Source: Acidimicrobiales bacterium (lineage in GTDB: Bacteria > Actinomycetota > Acidimicrobiia > Acidimicrobiales > MedAcidi-G1). From it: a stretch of 64,000 nucleotides of DNA. This document shows positions 58,599 to 64,000 of this stretch, in pieces. The notes beneath the pieces are model-generated. The model did not search any database. It worked only from the letters and a program-made list of their open reading frames with translations, and had not been told where the DNA came from. The stretch spans positions 62,001 through 126,000 of the forward strand of contig JAKURV010000003.1 of the NCBI GenBank assembly GCA_022452035.1, in the 5' to 3' direction. A program made the translations under genes and the position numbers. Positions within the stretch are counted from its first letter, which is position 1. Every line of letters begins with the position of its first letter.

Positions 58599-59240
58599 TT
58601 GGCGTTGGATGACTGTCGGCTGATCGTGCATGACGAGGTGGGCGTCGGGCCGCACCCGACGCCGTGGCCGGAGGACGACCGGTTGGACCCAGAGTTGCTG
58701 GCCGCCGGGGATCGGCGCAACGTGGCCGACCGCTACCGGTACTGGAAGCTCGAGGCCATTGTCGAGGACCTGGACGGACGTCGTCACCCCTTCCATGTGG
58801 CGGTGGAGAACTGGGAGCACGACCTCAACATCGGCACGGTGATCCGCAACGCCAACGCCTTCCTGGCTGCCGGGGTCCACATCGTGGGACGCCGCCGTTG
58901 GAACCGTCGGGGGGCCATGGTGACCGACCGCTACCAGCACGTGGCCCATCACCCGACGGTGGAAGATCTGGTGGAATGGGCTGACAGGCGTGACCTGCCC
59001 CTGGTGGGGATCGACAACCTCCCCGGCTCGGTGCCCCTCGAGGAGGCCGGACTGCCTGAGCGGTGTGTGCTGGTATTCGGACAGGAGGGCCCCGGCCTCT
59101 CGGAGGCCGTCCGGGCCGCGGCGACTGCGATCTGCTCCATCGCCCAGTACGGCTCCACCCGGTCCATCAACGCCGGGGTGGCTTCGGGCATCGCTATGCA
59201 CGCTTGGATTCGCCAGCATGCAGGGCAGCCACCGGCCTGA
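58599..59240 (+). CDS. TrmH/SpoU-family RNA 2'-O-methyltransferase
   Basis: A 213-residue SPOUT enzyme that methylates ribose 2'-OH in tRNA or rRNA. Motif 1 is NIGTVIRNANAFLAAGV, motif 2 is VLVFGQEGPGLSEAVR, motif 3 is YGSTRSINAGVASGIAMH; together they form the trefoil SAM site. The target nucleotide is not predictable. The start is uncertain: TTG at 58599 is the first candidate after the previous stop, with other TTG/GTG codons within the next ten codons. The C-terminal stop is 26 bases before a LexA box. Confidence 0.88.
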   Translation: MALDDCRLIVHDEVGVGPHPTPWPEDDRLDPELLAAGDRRNVADRYRYWKLEAIVEDLDGRRHPFHVAVENWEHDLNIGTVIRNANAFLAAGVHIVGRRRWNRRGAMVTDRYQHVAHHPTVEDLVEWADRRDLPLVGIDNLPGSVPLEEAGLPERCVLVFGQEGPGLSEAVRAAATAICSIAQYGSTRSINAGVASGIAMHAWIRQHAGQPPA

Positions 59241-59266
59241 TCCTCCACTCTGCCGGGCGCTCTTGC

Positions 59267-59292
59267 CAGTATCGAACAAATGTTCGATACTG
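59267..59292 (+). promoter_or_regulatory. LexA (SOS) box overlapping the imuA' promoter
   Basis: Perfect 12-base arms CAGTATCGAACA and TGTTCGATACTG are separated by AA. The core TCGAAC-N4-GTTCGA is the actinobacterial LexA operator. A -10-like GATACT (59286-59291) lies within the right arm, 5 bases before the imuA' GTG, so bound LexA would cover the promoter of a probably leaderless mRNA. Confidence 0.88.
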
Positions 59293-59296
59293 AAGC

Positions 59297-60037
59297 GTGG
59301 CCCGGCCCTTCCCGCTTCCCGCCTCCCTGCTGGCCGAACCCGAGCCCTTCGACGACCTCTTCCCGGGGGAGCGGACCGTCCCCGTCCCGGTCGGCGGTCG
59401 GCCCGTGGTCCCGCTGGACGAGGTGGTCCGTCGGATCCGGCCCACCGCGCCAGCCGCCGACCAGACCCTCCCGGTGTTGCCTGCCCTGGTCGGCCTGTTC
59501 CCCAACGGGTTGCGGCGGGGGAGCACGGTAGGCGTGTCGGGGAGCGGGGCCCGCTCGCTGGCTGTGGCCCTGATGGTCCGAGCTGTGGCAACCGGATCGT
59601 GGGTCGCGGTGGTCGGGGACCCGGACCTGGGTCTGGCCGCGGTGGCCGAACAGGGCCTGACCCTGGAGCGTCTGGTGGTCGTGGACCAACCGGATCTGGC
59701 GGGGTGGGTGGCGGTGGTGGCCACCCTCGTCGGGGCACTCGACCTCGTTCTGGTGGCACCCCGGCATCGGATCGGGGTGGGCGACGCCCGGCGGCTGGCC
59801 GCCCGCTGCCGTGAGCGGGGCTCGGTGCTGGTCCACCGGGGCGACGGATCATGGCCGGCCCGTCCGGACCTGAGCCTGGCTATCGAACGGACTACCTGGA
59901 TGGGGCCGGATGGGGGCTACGGACGGCTGCGGGTCCGTCAGGCAAGGATCGTCGCGTCGGGCCGGGGGCTCCCCCCGGCCGGCCGTCGGGTCGATCTCTT
60001 GCTGCCGGGCCCCGACGGGGTACCGGCAGGTCCGTGA
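59297..60037 (+). CDS. imuA': ImuA'-like mutasome protein (degenerate RecA-like)
   Basis: A 246-residue protein of the actinobacterial ImuA' type, partner of ImuB in SOS mutagenic translesion synthesis. A RecA-like core is visible from LPALVGLFPNGLRRGSTVGV onward. The Walker A position reads GVSGSGARS, lacking the Lys and Ser/Thr, so ATP is probably not hydrolysed. Identification rests mainly on position before imuB, the LexA box, and the C-terminal GYGRLRVRQAR wording. Its stop overlaps the imuB start (GTGA). Confidence 0.8.
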   Translation: MARPFPLPASLLAEPEPFDDLFPGERTVPVPVGGRPVVPLDEVVRRIRPTAPAADQTLPVLPALVGLFPNGLRRGSTVGVSGSGARSLAVALMVRAVATGSWVAVVGDPDLGLAAVAEQGLTLERLVVVDQPDLAGWVAVVATLVGALDLVLVAPRHRIGVGDARRLAARCRERGSVLVHRGDGSWPARPDLSLAIERTTWMGPDGGYGRLRVRQARIVASGRGLPPAGRRVDLLLPGPDGVPAGP

Positions 60038-61671
60038 CCCCGGGTCCTCGGACCCTGGTGGTCCGGTGTCCCGATTGGCCGTTGACCGTCCAGGGCGTCG
60101 GGCCGGGTGAGCCGGCCCTGGTGTTGTTCGCCGGACAGGTCGCGGCCACCACAATGGCCGCCCGACGGGCCGGAGTGGTCCGGGGGCAGCTGAGGCGAGA
60201 AGCCCAGTCCCGGTGTCCCGGCGTCCGGGTACTGGAGCGGGACGAGGCCCTGGAAGCTCGCTGCTTCGAGGGTGTGGTGTCGGCCCTCGGGGCGGTCACC
60301 CCGTGGGTGGAGGTGCAACGTCCCGGGATCTGTGCCTTCGGTGTCCGGGGACCGGTCGGCCTGTTCGGCGGGGAGGTGGGTCTGGTGGACCGGACGGCGC
60401 AGGTGGTGGCGGTGGCCCTGGGTGCTGTCGCTAGGTCGGCCGATGCCCACCCGGGGTGCCGGATCGGGCTGGCCGACGGGGCGTTCACCGCCGATCTGGC
60501 CGCCCGGTCAGCGGCCGGGGGGTCTCTGGTGGTCCCCCCCGCGGGAAGCCCGGCCTTCCTGGCCCCGCTTCCTGTTTCGGTGCTGGGCCGGCCCGGGTTG
60601 GCCGACGTGTTGGTCCGCCTCGGGCTGGTCACCCTGGGGGCCTTCGCCGCTCTCCCGGCTGCAGACGTCCTGGCCCGTTTCGGCTCCGAGGGCCGTGACG
60701 CCCACCGCCTAGCCTCCGGGATTGACGAGCGCCCGTCTGAGGTTCGCCCTACCCCGCCGGACCTGGCGGTCTCGGCAGCGTTCGACCCGCCGGTCGACCA
60801 GGTGGATCGGGCCGCCTTCGCCGCCCGGGCCCTGGCCGGCGACCTCTACGAGCAGTTGTCGGGACGGGGGTTGGCCTGCACCCGGGTGGTGGTGGAGGCG
60901 GAGACGGAGCACGGGGAGCGGTTGGCCCGACGGTGGCGGGACGAGGGAGTGCTGGGGCCGGGTGCGGTGGCCGACCGCGTCCGGTGGCAACTCGAGGGCT
61001 GGCTCCACGGGCCACCGGCCGTCCGCCCCTCGGCGGGGATTGTCAAACTGATGCTGGTTCCGGACGAGGTGGTGCCGGCCACCGGCCGGCAACCGGGGTT
61101 CTGGGGCGGGGCCTCGGCAGCCGATGAGCGGGCAGCCCGGGCCTGCTCCCGGGTGGAGGGCTTGCTGGGTCCTGGATCGGTGCGGGTGCCGGTGTGGCGG
61201 GGAGGTCGGGACCCAGCGGACCGCCTAGCCCTGGTGCCGTTCGACGGCCAGCAGGCCGACGGGTCCGTGGGAGCCGGTCGGGTGATCGGCCGTGCTGAGT
61301 GGCCCACGGGGACGGATCGGATCGTGGGTTCCCCCGACGGTGACCCCCCGTGGCCGGGGGCGTTGCCCAGTCCCTCGCCGGCAGCTGTCCACGTTGCCCC
61401 AGTGGCCGTCCGGGTGCTCGACGCGACGGGACGTCTGGTGGTCGTGGACGGTCGGGGAACACTGTCGGGGCTACCGCACGTCTTGGTGCCGGACGGGGGC
61501 CCGGACCTCCGTATAACCGCCTGGGCTGGGCCATGGCCGGTTGACGAGCGCTGGTGGGATTCGCTGCGCCGTCGGCGGCGGGTCCGCCTCCAGGTGGTGG
61601 CAGACGACGGGACGGCCCGGCTGCTGGTCCTGGAGGTGGGGCGGTGGGCTATCGCCGCGACCTACGACTGA
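60034..61671 (+). CDS. imuB: ImuB, catalytically inactive Y-family polymerase homologue
   Basis: A 545-residue protein of the Y-family polymerase fold that acts as a hub in the ImuA'-ImuB-DnaE2 mutasome. Palm segments are recognisable (LVVRCPDWPLTV, RPGICAFGVRGPVGLFGGE) but the catalytic DxD and SIDE acidic residues of active DinB enzymes are missing, as in known ImuB. LGLVTLGAFAALPAADVLARFG is the helix-hairpin-helix, and the C-terminal 200 residues include the beta-clamp/partner region and RRRRVRLQVVADDG. dnaE2 is not in the window. Confidence 0.9.
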   Translation: MTPGPRTLVVRCPDWPLTVQGVGPGEPALVLFAGQVAATTMAARRAGVVRGQLRREAQSRCPGVRVLERDEALEARCFEGVVSALGAVTPWVEVQRPGICAFGVRGPVGLFGGEVGLVDRTAQVVAVALGAVARSADAHPGCRIGLADGAFTADLAARSAAGGSLVVPPAGSPAFLAPLPVSVLGRPGLADVLVRLGLVTLGAFAALPAADVLARFGSEGRDAHRLASGIDERPSEVRPTPPDLAVSAAFDPPVDQVDRAAFAARALAGDLYEQLSGRGLACTRVVVEAETEHGERLARRWRDEGVLGPGAVADRVRWQLEGWLHGPPAVRPSAGIVKLMLVPDEVVPATGRQPGFWGGASAADERAARACSRVEGLLGPGSVRVPVWRGGRDPADRLALVPFDGQQADGSVGAGRVIGRAEWPTGTDRIVGSPDGDPPWPGALPSPSPAAVHVAPVAVRVLDATGRLVVVDGRGTLSGLPHVLVPDGGPDLRITAWAGPWPVDERWWDSLRRRRRVRLQVVADDGTARLLVLEVGRWAIAATYD

Positions 61672-61697
61672 GCGGTGACCGGACGGGATAGACGGGG

Positions 61698-61703
61698 TAG
61701 GTT
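61698..61703 (+). promoter_or_regulatory. -10 element (TAGGTT) before the phosphoribosyltransferase gene
   Basis: TAGGTT would start transcription near 61711, giving a leader of about 46 bases to the GTG at 61757 or 13 bases to the GTG at 61724. Confidence 0.35.
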
Positions 61704-61756
61704 CCCGCCCACCCCGACGGCCCGTGCGGATCGTCGACTGGAAGACGGAGGTGACG

Positions 61757-62260
61757 GTGTCCGAACGAGAGGAGATGGACTGGGCCCGCTACGGGACCGC
61801 GGTGCGCGAGCTGGCCCAGATGGTGGCCGACGACGGCTACCGGCCCGACATGATCCTGTCCATCGCCCGGGGTGGTCTCTTCGTGGCCGGTTCTCTGGGC
61901 TATGCCTTGGCCGTCAAGAACCTCTATGTGATGAACGTGGAGTACTACACCGGGGTCGATGAACGGCGGGACATTCCGGTGGTCCTACCGCCGTACGTTG
62001 ATTGGGTGGATCTGGGTGACCAGCGCATCCTGATCGTCGACGACGTTGCCGACACCGGCCATACCCTGGCCTTGGTCCGCGAGACGGCGCTGGCCCAGGT
62101 GGCCGAAGTCCGGGAGGCGGTGCTCTACCAGAAGCCGCAGTCCATGGTCGACTGCCAGTACGTGTGGCGTCACACCGACAGGTGGATCAACTTCCCGTGG
62201 TCCACCGAACCTCCGGTGGTCGACCTCGAGGGAGCTGGAACGAGCGTCCTGGACGCCTGA
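61757..62260 (+). CDS. Phosphoribosyltransferase (type I, purine/xanthine-like)
   Basis: A 167-residue PRTase. The PRPP-binding loop is RILIVDDVADTGHTL (two acidic residues then TG). MILSIARGGLFVAG is the P-loop for pyrophosphate. Hypoxanthine, guanine or xanthine salvage is likely but unproven. I prefer the GTG at 61757 because GGAGG lies 5 bases upstream; an in-frame GTG at 61724 would add 11 residues. It ends 30 bases before the convergent amidase. Confidence 0.82.
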   Translation: MSEREEMDWARYGTAVRELAQMVADDGYRPDMILSIARGGLFVAGSLGYALAVKNLYVMNVEYYTGVDERRDIPVVLPPYVDWVDLGDQRILIVDDVADTGHTLALVRETALAQVAEVREAVLYQKPQSMVDCQYVWRHTDRWINFPWSTEPPVVDLEGAGTSVLDA

Positions 62261-62290
62261 CTCCACCGTCGGCGTCCCCGGCGGACCGCC

Positions 62291-63745
62291 TCAGGCGTGG
62301 ATAGGGGCCCGGTCGGTCGACCACTCCACGGTCCGCTCCAACTGGCCACCCACCGACAGCAGCCGGTCCTCCCGGCCGTAGGCCGCCACCAGCTGAACCC
62401 CGACAGGTAGGCCGTCCGAGGAGCCGAGGGGCAGAGAGATGGCCGGCTGTCCTGACGTATTGAACGGCGAGGTGAATAGCGAGTAGGGGATGGACGCCCG
62501 GGATCCCCGGACCGGGTCGTCGTCGCTGGGTGTGAGCTCGCCGAGCCGTGGTGGGGGCAGGGCGGTGGTCGGGGTGAGAAGGAGGTCGAAGTCCTCCCAC
62601 CAGGTGGCCATGCTCCGGCGCCAGCGACCGATGATCCCCTGGGCCCGGAGATAGTCGGGGGCGGTCCAGTCTCGGCCGCGCTCGGCCAGGAACCAGGTTC
62701 CCGGCTCCACGTCGTCGGCGGTCACCTCCCGGCCCAACTGCTCGCCCAGGGTCATCAGGCTTACCACGGCACCGGTCGACCAGTGAACGGTGAAGGCCCA
62801 CGCCAGGTCGTTCATCTGGCTGAGCTGGGTGAACGCCTCGGGTCGCGACTCCACCACCTGGTGGCCCAGGTCGGACAGCAGATCGGCGGTCCGACGGGCT
62901 GCCTCTTCGCAGTCGGCGTGGGTAGGCACCCGGTGGTTGTCGGCCATAAGCCCGATGCGGAGGCGTCCCGGGTCAGTGCCGACTCGCTCCGCGTAGGGTC
63001 GTCCATGGTCCGGTGCCACCACGCCGTCGCCCGGGAACGGGATGGCACAGGCATCCAGGATGGTCGCTGTGTCGCGCATGGTGTGACAGACCACGTGCTG
63101 GCAAGAGAGGCTCCATTCCTCGCGCGGCCCTTGGGACACCCGTCCCCGTGAGGGCTTAAGCCCGACCAGGCCGCACATGGCGGCCGGGATACGGATCGAA
63201 CCGCCACCGTCGCTGGCGTTAGCCGCAGGCACCATGCCGGTCGCCACGGCGGCGGCTGCCCCTCCGGACGAGCCACCAGTGCTGTACCCGGTGTTCCACG
63301 GGTTCCGGCACGGCCCGGTGGACGTCGGTTCGGTGGTGGCCACCAGGCCCAGCTCCGGGGTGTTGGTCCGGCCGACGATCACGAACCCGGCCTCCTTGTA
63401 CCGAGTGACCAGGTTGGCGTCTTCGTCGGCGGTGAACCCGGCGTCCTTCAGGGCCTGGACACCGCCGTGGTGGGGTTGTCCGGCTTCGGTGGCCCACAGG
63501 TCCTTAATGAGCATGGGAACACCCCGGAACGGTCCGTCGGGAAGGTCGGGGGAGGCGGCCAGAGCTAGCGCCTGGTCGAACTGCCGGTGGATGACAGCGT
63601 TGATCTCGCCGTCTAGGCGCTCAATGCGGTCGATGGTGGCTTGTACGGCCTCGACCGGCGAGAGTTGCCCATCGCGGATCAGGGCGGCCAGGCCGACAGC
63701 GTCTACCTGGGCCAGCTCGTCTTCGGGGAGGGAGCCGCCAGTCAT
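62291..63745 (-). CDS. Amidase signature-family enzyme
   Basis: A 484-residue hydrolase of amide bonds. The Ser-cisSer-Lys triad is seen as Lys in GVPMLIKDLWAT and the serines in YSTGGSSGGAAAAVA and SDGGGSIRIPAAMCG. Length is normal for the family; the specific amide is not predictable. It is encoded downstream of, and in the same direction as, a YheO/DauR-type regulator, which suggests inducible use of a nitrogen compound. A TACGGT hexamer lies 8 bases before the ATG. Confidence 0.9.
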   Translation of the reverse strand: MTGGSLPEDELAQVDAVGLAALIRDGQLSPVEAVQATIDRIERLDGEINAVIHRQFDQALALAASPDLPDGPFRGVPMLIKDLWATEAGQPHHGGVQALKDAGFTADEDANLVTRYKEAGFVIVGRTNTPELGLVATTEPTSTGPCRNPWNTGYSTGGSSGGAAAAVATGMVPAANASDGGGSIRIPAAMCGLVGLKPSRGRVSQGPREEWSLSCQHVVCHTMRDTATILDACAIPFPGDGVVAPDHGRPYAERVGTDPGRLRIGLMADNHRVPTHADCEEAARRTADLLSDLGHQVVESRPEAFTQLSQMNDLAWAFTVHWSTGAVVSLMTLGEQLGREVTADDVEPGTWFLAERGRDWTAPDYLRAQGIIGRWRRSMATWWEDFDLLLTPTTALPPPRLGELTPSDDDPVRGSRASIPYSLFTSPFNTSGQPAISLPLGSSDGLPVGVQLVAAYGREDRLLSVGGQLERTVEWSTDRAPIHA

Positions 63746-63790
63746 GGCGCCGGACCGTACCGGCGGGCCGAGCGGCAGGCCGTGTCGGGC

Positions 63791-64000
63791 TCAGTCGCCG
63801 CCAGCCCGCTCCAGGTAGTTGTAGACGGTGAAGCGGCTGACCCCAAGAGCCTCGGCCACATCCTCCACCGACTTGCGGAGCGTGAAGGCCCCCCATTCGT
63901 TCAGGAGGGCCACCGCCTCTTGCTTCTGGGCCCGGTCCATCTCCGAGCGCGGTATTCCCATCTCGCGCTCGACGGCCAGCAGCAGGGTGTCCAGGGCATC
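63791..64000 (-). CDS. YheO/DauR-type transcriptional regulator, C-terminal fragment (cut by window edge)
   Basis: The last 69 residues of a regulator that continues beyond the window. The C-terminal helix-turn-helix (HTH_22 type) reads AFTLRKSVEDVAEALGVSRF then TVYNYLE, preceded by SEMDRAQKQEAVALLNEWG, wording typical of YheO-like PAS-HTH proteins such as DauR (D-arginine use). Located 45 bases upstream of the amidase start, it probably controls it. Confidence 0.78.
   Translation of the reverse strand, partial: DALDTLLLAVEREMGIPRSEMDRAQKQEAVALLNEWGAFTLRKSVEDVAEALGVSRFTVYNYLERAGGD

Noticed and set aside
57687-59852. A 721-codon open frame on the minus strand
   Set aside because: It runs antisense across rnhB, a membrane protein, the Nfu-like gene and the methyltransferase, all with recognisable motifs. 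Its translation is Pro/Arg/Gly-rich with no motif; it is a high-GC shadow.
59851-60033. Earlier start for imuB
   Set aside because: It overlaps the end of imuA' extensively; the GTG at 60034 overlaps by only four bases and begins the ImuB homology.

Overview
The window is high-GC bacterial chromosome, densely packed, with genes on both strands and no gene-free stretch longer than 300 bases. The longest gaps are 275 bases before rho, about 230 bases between the tRNA and the dienelactone hydrolase gene, and 224 bases at the divergent promoter near 37 kb. Gene content points to Actinomycetota: F420 biosynthesis (CofC), an F420-type FrhB protein, mycothiol-linked enzymes, the ImuA'/ImuB pair behind an actinobacterial LexA box, and DUF3039. 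An acidimicrobial lineage is my best guess, but it is inference. No phage, IS element, integrase or CRISPR array is visible.

Layout. 0-8 kb: end of a family 5 uracil-DNA glycosylase, a lipoprotein, an FrhB-like iron-sulfur protein, tRNA-Arg(CCG), a dienelactone hydrolase, a ROK kinase and a phosphonate-type ABC importer (phnD-phnC-phnE-phnE). 8-24.7 kb: a housekeeping block comprising a DMT transporter, argS-lysA-hom-thrC-apgM (aspartate-family amino acids, with ApgM a candidate homoserine kinase), rho-rpmE (zinc-free L31), prfA-prmC-tsaC-type gene, rpiB, DUF3039, an FMN alpha-hydroxy-acid oxidase and a PhyH dioxygenase. 24.8-32.4 kb: a TetR regulator and LLM flavin oxidoreductase divergent from a MatB-like malonyl-CoA synthetase, then a thiol-redox group (Rv2466c-like DsbA, mycothiol-type protein, MsrA) and a PEP-utilising enzyme without its ATP-grasp half.

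32.4-40.5 kb: an acyl-CoA catabolic locus. Two acyl-CoA dehydrogenases, two MaoC-type hydratases and a CaiB CoA-transferase diverge from an HMG-CoA-synthase-like/DUF35 fusion plus an SCP2-type thiolase. Two near-identical 8-5-8 palindromes lie in the divergent promoter. The layout resembles the mycobacterial igr steroid side-chain operon and also the archaeal thiolase/HMGCS/DUF35 complex, but the fusion lacks the condensing cysteine and the zinc-ribbon cysteines. I regard this as the most promising candidate for an undescribed system in the window. 40.5-53.9 kb: PAC2 protein, MFS transporter, arylsulfatase, an isochorismatase-fold protein with all three catalytic residues changed, a SulP transporter without STAS, Nudix hydrolase, P450, zinc alcohol dehydrogenase, a PhnZ/MIOX-like HD protein and an ABC exporter. 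53.9-64 kb: cofC, gpsA, rnhB, small membrane and Nfu-like proteins, an rRNA/tRNA methyltransferase, SOS-controlled imuA'-imuB, a phosphoribosyltransferase, an amidase and the end of a YheO/DauR-type regulator.

A genome-style feature stands out. At least 18 genes begin 6 or 7 bases after a TANNNT hexamer and have no Shine-Dalgarno sequence. This is the layout of leaderless transcripts, and I used it to choose several start codons.
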